This document shows, in pieces, positions 1 to 5,898 of a DNA stretch of 13,687 bases; positions within the stretch are counted from its first letter, which is position 1, and each line of letters starts with the position of its first letter. The stretch covers positions 1 through 13,687 of the forward strand of contig CAZFLR010000036.1 in the NCBI GenBank assembly GCA_964519385.1. Reading direction: 5' to 3'. The notes beneath the pieces were generated by a model. It was given only the letters and a program-made list of their open reading frames with translations, had not been told where the DNA came from and ran no database searches. Made by a program: the position numbers and the translations under genes. This stretch comes from SVFI01 sp964519385 (lineage in GTDB: Bacteria > Bacillota > Clostridia > Lachnospirales > Lachnospiraceae).

Positions 1-19
1 CAATTTGAGACCAAGTGTA

Positions 20-46
20 GTAGTCTTAAGTAGTCAATTGGTAGTC
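20..46. repeat. Three phased GTAGTC direct repeats
   Basis: The hexamer GTAGTC occurs at 20-25, 30-35 and 41-46, so the copies start 10 and 11 bases apart, about one helical turn. Such spacing is typical of tandem sites bound by dimeric winged-helix regulators of the OmpR/PhoB type, but the hexamer matches no consensus I can name. No gene start follows on either strand within the window. The repeats could therefore serve a gene lying to the left, or be incidental. Confidence 0.35.
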
Positions 47-49
47 AGT

Positions 50-160
50 TTAGGGTGTGCATTTTTTAACGTTTGGGTGCAATATTCCATCTCTTTCGAT
101 TACTTCATCACATTCGGCTAAATTATTTGTTTTTACTATATTCTTTGCCGTTCGGCTATG
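50..160 (-). pseudogene. Start-less open frame, possible decayed coding remnant
   Basis: A 36-codon minus-strand frame runs from a TGA at 161-163 to a TAA at 50-52. The translation is rich in Asp and Glu, for example AECDEVIERDG, and ends PNVKKCTP. It contains no ATG, GTG or TTG start. It overlaps the end of the neighbouring 76-codon frame (136-366) in a different register, so one frameshift would join the two. This is consistent with, but does not prove, a broken gene. I recognise no family. Confidence 0.2.
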
Positions 161-366
161 TCAATAATCAAAATAAATAAATCGGCATCAAATCCTTCCC
201 TGAATTCTCTGCCGATTCTTCGTCTTTCCTGTTTATCTTTTTTGTGATTATAAGTCTTTCCACTAGGCACACTCCGTGTCACCGGATTTAATACACCCCA
301 GGTAAGCCTCTGCTTATTACAAGCAGGATTCCCAAAGTCAATAACAAAGCTACCCCTGTACTTATT
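136..366 (-). pseudogene. 76-codon protein-like open frame without a good start
   Basis: A minus-strand frame of 76 codons lies between a TGA at 367-369 and a TAG at 136-138. Its middle looks protein-like: TWGVLNPVTRSVPSGKTYN, then a very basic run KKDKQERRRIGREFREGF. The NPVTR stretch followed by K-x-Y-N-x-K-K resembles small basic proteins seen in Firmicute mobile elements; this is a recollection, not a verified match. The only bacterial start codons are internal GTGs (first at 280-282), with no Shine-Dalgarno sequence near them. It overlaps the hydrophobic mini-ORF 288-386 in another register. A decayed gene fragment, a gene using the GTG, or a chance open frame are all possible. Confidence 0.3.
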
Positions 367-386
367 TCATTTGAATTATTCTTCAT
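288..386 (-). CDS. Possible 32-aa hydrophobic peptide
   Basis: A short ATG-initiated frame encodes a polar N-terminus (MKNNSNEIST), one hydrophobic segment at about residues 11-25 rich in Leu, Ile and Val, and a short basic tail around SRG. It would be a single-pass membrane miniprotein. An AGGAG sequence lies upstream, but about 13 bases from the ATG, further than ideal. It starts about 35 bases downstream of the chemoreceptor terminator and has no recognisable promoter of its own. The better-looking 76-codon frame overlaps it, so at most one of the two is likely to be real. Function unknown. Confidence 0.25.
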   Translation of the reverse strand: MKNNSNEISTGVALLLTLGILLVISRGLPGVY

Positions 387-420
387 CCTTGTTATCTCTC
401 TCCTAATCTGTTTGTTAAAT

Positions 421-462
421 TAAAAGGAACCAAGAGTAAGGTTACTTCCTTACCTTGATTCC
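421..462 (-). terminator. Rho-independent terminator of the chemoreceptor gene
   Basis: On the minus strand a 15-bp stem (arms at 426-441 and 448-462, with one bulged base and one G-U pair) closes a 6-nt AAGTAA loop. The stem ends in GGTTCC and is followed by TTTTAATTT. It lies about 90 bases beyond the stop codon at 551. The long stem plus U-rich tail is classic intrinsic-terminator architecture. Confidence 0.8.
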
Positions 463-550
463 AGTATAAATCAGATATTGTCCGATAATACGACCTTATA
501 ACATATTTTTAGCTATTTTGGGGGCTCACATTTCTTCCAGCCTGTTCCGT

Positions 551-2263
551 TTAATCAATTTTGAATTTATTCACTTCCGAGTCAAGCAAATCGGAAATTG
601 CCAAATTGTTATCGGCTTCCGTGTTAATCTCAGACATATTCATCGTCAGGCTAACGGAGGTTTCCGCCACATTTACGACACCACGGGTTGTCTCCTCCAC
701 TGCACAGTCAACACCTTCAATCACATCCTTGATATTGTCAATACTCTCTTTGAGCGTCTGGCTCTGGCTTGCAAAATCCTGCATCATGCCATTCATCTGT
801 CCGACATTATTTCGATATTCCATACTGGTTTCCAGAAGCTTATCATAACCATCCATGGCTACATTCTCCATGAAATTAATCATTTCCTCCGCTTCCTTTG
901 CAAGCTCATCAACCGCATTAATCACATCCGCACTCACGCTTCTGATTTCTCCGGCTGCTGTAGCCGAATTGGTTGCAAGCTTTCCGATCTCATCCGCTAC
1001 CACGGCAAAGCCTTTTCCCGCTTCTCCGGCTCTGGCCGCTTCAATGCTCGCATTCAGCGCAAGCAGATTCGTCTGGGATGTAATATTGATAATCTCCGTT
1101 GTAAGCTCACTGATTTTTTCTACCGCCTTTGACTGCTCAATCTTCTGATTTACGGAAACAGCCATCTTCTGCGCCTGCTCCTTAGCCGCACTCTGCTGGG
1201 CAACTGCATCACTGTGTATCGCGATCGCAGCCTGCATAACCTTATCAGAAGAATGCTTTCCTTCATCTGCACTTACTGCAATCTGCTCGACTGCACCATT
1301 TACAGAAACCACTTCCTCACTAATCTGATTCAGGGAAGCATTGGTTTCCTCCATCGCCGCACTCATCTCCTCCATAGTAGCGGATACGTCCGAAATATTC
1401 ATCTCCGCATTGGAAAGATGCGCTGCAATTGTCTTGGAAGCAGCGTTTAACTGCTTGGAATTCGCAGAAATATTTCTCATAATTTCACGAATATGCTCCA
1501 GCAGACTGTTAATATTATCCGCAATCAGCTCCATCTCATCTCCGGAGCGGATATCAAGCTTCTGCGTCAAATCTCCTTCATGATTCACAAGGTCATATAT
1601 TTTCTGATTGACAGTTCTGAGACCCCGCATAATTGCATTGATGGTCAGACTTAAAATTAACACGGCTACCACAAGACATATAACTGCCATGAGAATAAGT
1701 CTGGAAACATTGCTGTTTAAGCGAGCCACCACATTTGCCGCATCATAGTCACAGCCGATGATTGCAACCACTTTTCCATTGCTGTCACTAATCGGCAGAT
1801 AGGCAGATATCAGATTGCCGTCCTCCGTCTCGTCAATATAATCCTGCACATACGCCTCTCCGTCAAACACTGTCTTCAGTTCCCCGTAAGAAACCTCAAA
1901 CACATCTCCAATAGCGTGCTGACTCTGGGTAGAGTCCGTATCCAGCGAATAATAAACCTTTTCACCGTCCGTATATAAAATATACAAAAATTCAATACCA
2001 CAGGTATTCTGAATCTCTCTCAGCTCTGTCAAAGCCGTCTTATAGGCTTCTGTTTCCTCGTCTCCCGGCTTTAAGCCTGCTACCAGCTCCGCTTCCACCG
2101 ACATTGCTGCAACGGCAGATGCCATTTGTGCCTGCTCAACACCCATTTCAACCATTCCGTTGTTAATCTGTACATAAGAATTTACTCCCAAAAAAGTACA
2201 CGTTAATAAAAGAATAACTACTGCCGGAATTAAAATCTTGTACCTTATGCTTACCTTCCTCAT
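551..2263 (-). CDS. Methyl-accepting chemotaxis protein, Cache-type sensor
   Basis: A 570-aa transmembrane chemoreceptor that would control CheA activity, and so flagellar rotation, in response to an extracellular ligand. Visible parts in order: short cytoplasmic start; transmembrane helix at about 10-30; extracellular Cache/PDC-like sensor at about 31-185, with an FLYILYTDGEKVYY strand and an AYLPISDSNGKVVAIIGCDYD segment; second transmembrane helix at about 188-211; HAMP at about 212-264; then the long helical signalling domain. The conserved hairpin tip is at 396-425 and includes QTNLLALNASIEAARAGE and GFAVVADEI. There is no C-terminal CheR-docking pentapeptide, so methylation enzymes probably act without a tether. 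The gene is a single transcription unit with its own promoter and terminator. The Shine-Dalgarno sequence GGGAGGAAGG ends about 15 bases from the ATG, unusually far. The ligand cannot be told from sequence. Confidence 0.96.
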   Translation of the reverse strand: MRKVSIRYKILIPAVVILLLTCTFLGVNSYVQINNGMVEMGVEQAQMASAVAAMSVEAELVAGLKPGDEETEAYKTALTELREIQNTCGIEFLYILYTDGEKVYYSLDTDSTQSQHAIGDVFEVSYGELKTVFDGEAYVQDYIDETEDGNLISAYLPISDSNGKVVAIIGCDYDAANVVARLNSNVSRLILMAVICLVVAVLILSLTINAIMRGLRTVNQKIYDLVNHEGDLTQKLDIRSGDEMELIADNINSLLEHIREIMRNISANSKQLNAASKTIAAHLSNAEMNISDVSATMEEMSAAMEETNASLNQISEEVVSVNGAVEQIAVSADEGKHSSDKVMQAAIAIHSDAVAQQSAAKEQAQKMAVSVNQKIEQSKAVEKISELTTEIINITSQTNLLALNASIEAARAGEAGKGFAVVADEIGKLATNSATAAGEIRSVSADVINAVDELAKEAEEMINFMENVAMDGYDKLLETSMEYRNNVGQMNGMMQDFASQSQTLKESIDNIKDVIEGVDCAVEETTRGVVNVAETSVSLTMNMSEINTEADNNLAISDLLDSEVNKFKID

Positions 2264-2278
2264 CTTTTGTTTCGTTTT

Positions 2279-2288
2279 CCTTCCTCCC
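2279..2288 (-). promoter_or_regulatory. Distant Shine-Dalgarno of the chemoreceptor gene
   Basis: On the minus strand GGGAGGAAGG is the only good ribosome-binding sequence near the chemoreceptor start. It leaves about 15 bases before the ATG at 2263, against a usual 5-9. The A-rich spacer or a local fold may bring it closer. No better start codon lies between the two. Confidence 0.5.
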
Positions 2289-2364
2289 TCTTCTGACTGA
2301 ACTATGCTCCATAAGATGGTATTCCGAAATACGTGTTACCGCCTGTCGGACTACCTATACCCCC

Positions 2365-2392
2365 ATTATACTATCTCCCCGCCTTTTTTCAA
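2365..2392 (-). promoter_or_regulatory. Sigma-A-type promoter of the chemoreceptor gene
   Basis: On the minus strand TTGAAA (2387-2392) and a perfect TATAAT (2365-2370) are separated by 16 bases. Transcription would start near 2358, giving a leader of about 95 nt before the ATG at 2263. The leader contains a 5-bp hairpin at 2319-2332 (GTATT/AATAC around TCGG). I see no conserved core of a cyclic-di-GMP riboswitch. The -10 match to the housekeeping sigma factor is strong, so this gene may not depend on the flagellar sigma-D. Confidence 0.75.
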
Positions 2393-2420
2393 CTCGCAGT
2401 AGAGGCAAAAAATCCCTCTT

Positions 2421-4145
2421 TCATGTCAAGGAAAGACCTTTTGTGAGCCTTTCTATCACCTCTTTCATTTCCTCACAAATATCCTGAGCTGTAAACGCTG
2501 ACAATATTTTAGTCTCCGAGCAGGAAACCTTATATTCTTTCACCATCCACTTGTTTATCTGCCTCATCATCTTTTTTCCGCTTACCAGTGCCAGCTTGTC
2601 CTCTAACTTCTTCCAGTTCCGATTCATATATTGTCTCGCCTCTTTATTCGCGGTGCTCGAAGCAATCTTCCTGTACTTACCGATATGCTCTGCATATTGG
2701 TCAAAAACATCATCCTTAAATTGGTCAACCTGCTCTTCAAACTTCTGAATAAATAACGGATATTCCTCCCAGCTGCGATTTGTCAGTCTGAATAACACTT
2801 CAGGCTCGAGGATATAATTTTCTATTTCTTTTCTTCTCCATATATGCAAATCAAGCCGGTTCTTCTCCGCCAGTTTCATTTTCTCATCCAGCATGTCCTG
2901 CGGAAAATAATCACTGTCCAAAATGCATACACAGCGGATACTTCCCCCGGTCTCCTCATAAAACAGCTTTGAGGTACCAAAGGCCTCGTGCAGATTATTA
3001 AATCCTCCCAAGGACACATGCGGAAGCTCATTCAATGAATCTGTCATTTCCGGATATATGATATCCGCAAACTTTGCCAGAAGCTTTAAGTCCTCTCCTT
3101 CCACAAACACACATTTTTTAGAGCTTCCTATTCTCGACAGGGACAAATTGCTGACTGAACCAATATCATCCACTATTTTCTGTACAGCCTTGATATCAGT
3201 CGCATATGACATCTGTCTGCTCTTTTTATTAATCGTAATAATGTTCCGCGAATCCACCTCTGCCATCATTTCAACGGAGTGTGTCGCAATAATTGCCTGT
3301 GGGTAACGGCTTTTGATAATTCTTATAAGCTTCCTTTGCAAATCCGGATGCATATACACATCCGGTTCATCCAGAATAATCGTATCGCATCCCTTCGTCC
3401 GACTCAAAAACCACATAATCTGAAGCCACATCTGCAATCCGCTTCCCATCAGTCCAAGCTCGGCAAAAAACTGGGAATCACTGACATACATCTGAATAAA
3501 GCCATCTTCCGAATAATCATAAGTTACTTCTTTTATTCTCAGACCGTTCCATGTTTTTTCTGCCAGCTCCACAAATTCATCCCAGTATTCATCCTTATAC
3601 TGATATATTTCGTTCCTGAAATGTCGCGAATACAAATAACTGTCCTTGTCATTTCTTACCGTATCCGGAGTCAGCCTTTTCTCATTCTCTTTAATCAGTC
3701 CAAGCTGCGGAAGAATTTCCACACTCTCAATACAGCTTTCCTTTGCCTTCATCTTCGTCTTAATGTTGTTGCCATTCACATCATGAAGAACTGCATACGC
3801 ATAGGATGAATTCAGATAAATTTCTATTTTATTTCCGCTGTCCAAGATTGCCGTTATCTTTGCCACCTTTTCCTCATAAAGGTAAACAATTCCTCTCAAG
3901 TCAATTTTCAGCTTATCCACATCAATCCGGAAGCCTTTGACCCGGATACCGACCCCAAGGTCCGTCGGAAGCTCCCTGTACTGCGTACCGGTACACTTCC
4001 TGATTGCCATCGCGACAAGACGCAGTGCCTCTATCAGAGAAGATTTTCCGGCATTGTTTTTACCGACAAATACGGACACCTGTTTCACCTTAATTTTTGT
4101 TTTCTCAAAACATCTGTAATTATCTAACTGTATCGTTGATATCAT
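2421..4145 (-). CDS. OLD-family ATP-dependent nuclease (ABC-type ATPase + TOPRIM)
   Basis: A 574-aa overcoming-lysogenization-defect (OLD) type protein. Visible parts: Walker A GKNNAGKSS at about 28-36; an ABC-signature-like GSGLQMWLQ at about 234-242; Walker B IILDEPD at about 256-262; switch histidine in ATHS at about 287-290; then a C-terminal TOPRIM region with VEGED at about 348-352, a metal-binding LDSD at about 409-412, and RKEIENY at about 438-444. OLD nucleases use ATP-driven dimerisation and metal-dependent DNA cleavage, and several act in phage defence. The TOPRIM half also recalls the DUF4435/AriB type, so a fused PARIS-like protein is an alternative. No UvrD-like helicase partner (GajB of Gabija) is adjacent. 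The start at 4145 is chosen because a GATGAGG ribosome-binding site sits 5 bases before it and the ABC domain begins there. An in-frame ATG at 4211 falls in the loop of a hairpin and lacks such a site. Confidence 0.88.
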   Translation of the reverse strand: MISTIQLDNYRCFEKTKIKVKQVSVFVGKNNAGKSSLIEALRLVAMAIRKCTGTQYRELPTDLGVGIRVKGFRIDVDKLKIDLRGIVYLYEEKVAKITAILDSGNKIEIYLNSSYAYAVLHDVNGNNIKTKMKAKESCIESVEILPQLGLIKENEKRLTPDTVRNDKDSYLYSRHFRNEIYQYKDEYWDEFVELAEKTWNGLRIKEVTYDYSEDGFIQMYVSDSQFFAELGLMGSGLQMWLQIMWFLSRTKGCDTIILDEPDVYMHPDLQRKLIRIIKSRYPQAIIATHSVEMMAEVDSRNIITINKKSRQMSYATDIKAVQKIVDDIGSVSNLSLSRIGSSKKCVFVEGEDLKLLAKFADIIYPEMTDSLNELPHVSLGGFNNLHEAFGTSKLFYEETGGSIRCVCILDSDYFPQDMLDEKMKLAEKNRLDLHIWRRKEIENYILEPEVLFRLTNRSWEEYPLFIQKFEEQVDQFKDDVFDQYAEHIGKYRKIASSTANKEARQYMNRNWKKLEDKLALVSGKKMMRQINKWMVKEYKVSCSETKILSAFTAQDICEEMKEVIERLTKGLSLT

Positions 4146-4150
4146 AAGTG

Positions 4151-4160
4151 CCTCATCCCT
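4151..4160 (-). promoter_or_regulatory. Ribosome-binding site deciding the OLD nuclease start
   Basis: AGGGATGAGG on the minus strand ends 5 bases before the ATG at 4145. It supports that start over the in-frame ATG at 4211, which has no purine-rich Shine-Dalgarno sequence and would add 22 residues unlike the family's N-terminus. Confidence 0.7.
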
Positions 4161-4186
4161 TTTCGTATGTCTCAGTCTATAAACGA

Positions 4187-4226
4187 ATAAAACCTCATCA
4201 GATAAAATCATCCAATGAGGTCTTAT
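4187..4226 (-). terminator. 12-bp hairpin in the nuclease leader: sigF terminator or attenuator
   Basis: The arms 4187-4198 and 4215-4226 pair over 12 bp with one G-U around a 16-nt loop. On the minus strand the 3' arm ends in GGTTTTAT, followed by TCGTTT, so the U-rich tract is partly inside the stem. It could end sigF transcription. However, it also lies downstream of the nuclease gene's own promoter (4282-4310), inside its leader, where it would reduce or regulate nuclease expression. Confidence 0.5.
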
Positions 4227-4281
4227 ACCTTATTTATTTTATCCCCTCATAAATAATATTTATCGTTTCTTATTGCCTGAA

Positions 4282-4310
4282 ATGATAGCACAAAACTCCA
4301 TCCCGTGCAA
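4282..4310 (-). promoter_or_regulatory. Extended -10 promoter for the OLD nuclease gene
   Basis: On the minus strand TTGCAC (4305-4310) and TATCAT (4282-4287) are 17 bases apart, and the -10 is preceded by TGC, giving an extended TGnTATCAT element. The -35 is poor (TTG only), but extended -10 promoters tolerate that. It starts 22 bases after the sigF stop codon. Initiation near 4275 gives a leader of about 130 nt before the ATG at 4145. Confidence 0.6.
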
Positions 4311-4331
4311 TAGTTCAGAGGCGTTTGACTT

Positions 4332-5054
4332 TCATATCACCTTCCCCATCTTTTTCATCTTTTCCAAAATCTTTTTCTCCAGGCGACTGACCTGTACCTG
4401 ACTGATACCAAGCTTTTTTGCTGTCTCTGTCTGTGTAACATTGTCAAAATAACGAAGCTTGATAAGGTATCTCTCGTCCTCGGACAAAGCCTGTAAAAGC
4501 TGCTCTAAAAACAAATGATTCAGCAGCAGCTCGTGTGCATCCTTCTCATCGGCTATTCTGTCTCCGAGACTGATTTCGCCGCCGTCTCCCTGATAGACTA
4601 CCTTGGAAAGGGACTCAACTTCTATATCTGCCTCCTGTGCCAGAACGATTTCTTCCAGCGTAAGACCTGTACACTCGGCAATCTCATCAATTGTTACCTC
4701 CCTTCCGGTCGGCCCCGAAAGCTCCCTCTGGGCATTTTTAACCTTCCACGCATTTTCCTTGAGCGTGCGTGACACCTTGATAATTCCATTGTCACGGAGG
4801 AATCTTTTGATTTCTCCCATAATCAACGGCACAGCATATGTCGAAAATTTCACATCAAAATTTACATCAAAATGATCGACTGCCTTCATCAGTCCGATAC
4901 AACCAATCTGAAACAATTCCTCCGCCTCATAACCGCGATTTAAAAATCGCTTCACAATATGGTGTACAAGTCCTAAATTTTCCTCTATTAACGTATCTCT
5001 AATCTGCTTGTCTCCCTTTTGTGCCTGTGAAATGAGCTCGAGCATATCTTCCAT
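4332..5054 (-). CDS. sigF: RNA polymerase sporulation sigma factor sigma-F
   Basis: A 240-aa sigma-70 family factor that directs the first forespore-specific transcription after asymmetric septation. It is held inactive by SpoIIAB. Region 2 is plain: LVHHIVKRFLNRGYEAEELFQIG at about 29-51 in two blocks, GLMKAVDHFD at 54-63, and FSTYAVPLIMGEIKRFLRDNG at about 70-90 (core binding and -10 recognition). Region 3 follows at about 93-145. Region 4 is at about 185-235, with helix-turn-helix TQTETAKKLGISQVQVSRLE. Length is close to the roughly 250 aa of Bacillus sigma-F. It is third in the spoIIA operon, 3 bases after the spoIIAB stop, with GAGGAG as ribosome-binding site 6 bases before the ATG. The only close alternative is sigma-G, which it resembles, but the two upstream partners settle the assignment. 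Confidence 0.97.
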   Translation of the reverse strand: MEDMLELISQAQKGDKQIRDTLIEENLGLVHHIVKRFLNRGYEAEELFQIGCIGLMKAVDHFDVNFDVKFSTYAVPLIMGEIKRFLRDNGIIKVSRTLKENAWKVKNAQRELSGPTGREVTIDEIAECTGLTLEEIVLAQEADIEVESLSKVVYQGDGGEISLGDRIADEKDAHELLLNHLFLEQLLQALSEDERYLIKLRYFDNVTQTETAKKLGISQVQVSRLEKKILEKMKKMGKVI

Positions 5055-5057
5055 ACG

Positions 5058-5489
5058 TCACTCCTCATATCTTGAAAAACCGACTGCCTTTTCCATTCGG
5101 ACAACTGTCCCCTGTCCGGGTACTGAGGTTACCTTCAGCTCATCCATAAACGCTTCCATAAACGCAAAACCCATTCCCGAGCGTTCCTGCTGCGGTTTAG
5201 TCGTAAATAAAGGTTCCATTGCTTTTTCTATATTTTCGATACCGACACCATGATCTTCTACCGTCACCGTAAAAATATTTTTTTCACACGCACATGTTAT
5301 GTAAACCTTTCCATCTTCCGGAATCCCATGAATAATTGCATTGGTAACAGCCTCCGAAACAGCGGTCTTAACATCCTCCATCTCCTCAAGAGTCGGATGA
5401 AGACGCGTCAGGAATGTTGCTGCTGTCACTCTGGCAAGTGCTTCGTTTTCTGATATTGCGTCCATTACCAGTTTCATTTCAGTTTTCAT
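5058..5489 (-). CDS. spoIIAB: Anti-sigma-F factor and serine kinase SpoIIAB
   Basis: A 143-aa GHKL-fold protein that binds and inhibits sigma-F, and phosphorylates SpoIIAA on serine using ATP. The N box is SEAVTNAIIHG at 45-55 (Glu46, Asn50); the G1 box is EDHGVGI at 78-84; the lid and G2 box run from PLFTTKP at 93-99 to ERSGMGFAFME at about 102-112. Length and motif order match the Bacillus protein (146 aa). Its ribosome-binding site GGAGG lies within the last codons of spoIIAA, 6 bases before the ATG, and only one base separates the spoIIAA stop codon from the ATG. Translational coupling would keep antagonist and kinase in fixed ratio, which the sigma-F switch depends on. Confidence 0.97.
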   Translation of the reverse strand: MKTEMKLVMDAISENEALARVTAATFLTRLHPTLEEMEDVKTAVSEAVTNAIIHGIPEDGKVYITCACEKNIFTVTVEDHGVGIENIEKAMEPLFTTKPQQERSGMGFAFMEAFMDELKVTSVPGQGTVVRMEKAVGFSRYEE

Positions 5490-5490
5490 A

Positions 5491-5808
5491 TTAATCCTCC
5501 ATTATGCAGATTTTTTCTTCCAGACCTGCTATCTTTAACATCTTCTTGATTCTCGCATTTGCATTTGCGATAATGGTTCTTCCGCCGAGATACATAATCT
5601 TCTCATTCCGTCCTGCGACAAGTCCGATTCCGGAGCTGTCCATAAAAATCGTCTCCGAAAAATCAAACACCACCTGTTCCACTCTGTCATCATTCAGGTA
5701 ATGGTCGGCAAATCGACGTATATCTTTTGCGTTGTGATGATCCACCTCCTCCGGCAATCTGATCAGCAAACAGTTCTCCCTTATTTCAAAGGTTCCCTTA
5801 TCTCCCAT
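5491..5808 (-). CDS. spoIIAA: Anti-sigma-F factor antagonist SpoIIAA
   Basis: A 105-aa STAS-domain protein. Unphosphorylated, it displaces sigma-F from SpoIIAB; SpoIIAB inactivates it by phosphorylation and the SpoIIE phosphatase reverses this. The phospho-site motif is FMDSSGIGLVAGR. With the start at 5808 the first serine of DSSG is residue 58, the same number as the phosphoserine in Bacillus subtilis. An in-frame ATG at 5817 would add MGK, but the AAAGG ribosome-binding site abuts that codon, whereas it stands 9 bases from 5808. It is the first gene of the spoIIA operon. A GAAT element at 5832-5835 faintly recalls a sigma-H -10 box, the expected regulator, but its -35 would fall inside the preceding terminator. 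Confidence 0.96.
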   Translation of the reverse strand: MGDKGTFEIRENCLLIRLPEEVDHHNAKDIRRFADHYLNDDRVEQVVFDFSETIFMDSSGIGLVAGRNEKIMYLGGRTIIANANARIKKMLKIAGLEEKICIMED

Positions 5809-5817
5809 TTTTCCCAT

Positions 5818-5822
5818 CCTTT
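5818..5822 (-). promoter_or_regulatory. spoIIAA: Ribosome-binding site deciding the spoIIAA start
   Basis: AAAGG on the minus strand touches the ATG at 5817 directly but stands 9 bases from the ATG at 5808. This favours initiation at 5808, which also restores Ser58 numbering. Confidence 0.65.
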
Positions 5823-5835
5823 CTACAATTTATTC

Positions 5836-5872
5836 AAAAAAAGAGAACACGTTCTTTTTCGTGTTCTCTTTT
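5836..5872 (-). terminator. Strong terminator between the TPR gene and spoIIA
   Basis: A perfect 13-bp stem (arms 5839-5851 and 5860-5872, AAAAGAGAACACG type) with an 8-nt loop is followed on the minus strand by a run of seven T. It sits about 27 bases past the stop codon of the TPR gene and ends only about 28 bases before the spoIIAA start. It separates the folC/TPR unit from the sporulation operon. Confidence 0.9.
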
Positions 5873-5898
5873 GTATATAACTGTATTTTATTTCTTTT

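Noticed and set aside
240..360. Structured RNA or tRNA in the left intergenic stretch
   Set aside because: Small hairpins exist (for example CTGCTT/AAGCAG), but there is no T-arm consensus and no recognisable riboswitch core; the AT-rich sequence easily forms such stems.
518..1132. 204-codon plus-strand open frame
   Set aside because: It lies antisense to the conserved signalling domain of the chemoreceptor; its translation is rich in His, Ile and Cys with no recognisable motif, as expected for a shadow frame.
2401..2419. Hairpin just past the nuclease stop codon as a terminator
   Set aside because: The AGAGG/CCTCT stem is only 5 bp, and the T-run is in the loop rather than after the stem on the minus strand, so it is not a normal intrinsic terminator.
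3279..3809. 176-codon plus-strand open frame
   Set aside because: Antisense to the ATPase domain of the OLD nuclease, whose motifs are intact; no promoter or ribosome-binding site supports it.
2421..4145. Gabija system (GajA plus GajB)
   Set aside because: Only the OLD-like protein is present; no UvrD-type helicase lies on either side within the window.
4146..4211. Longer nuclease start at 4211
   Set aside because: The ATG falls in a hairpin loop without a Shine-Dalgarno sequence, and the extra 22 residues do not resemble the N-terminus of ABC-type ATPases.
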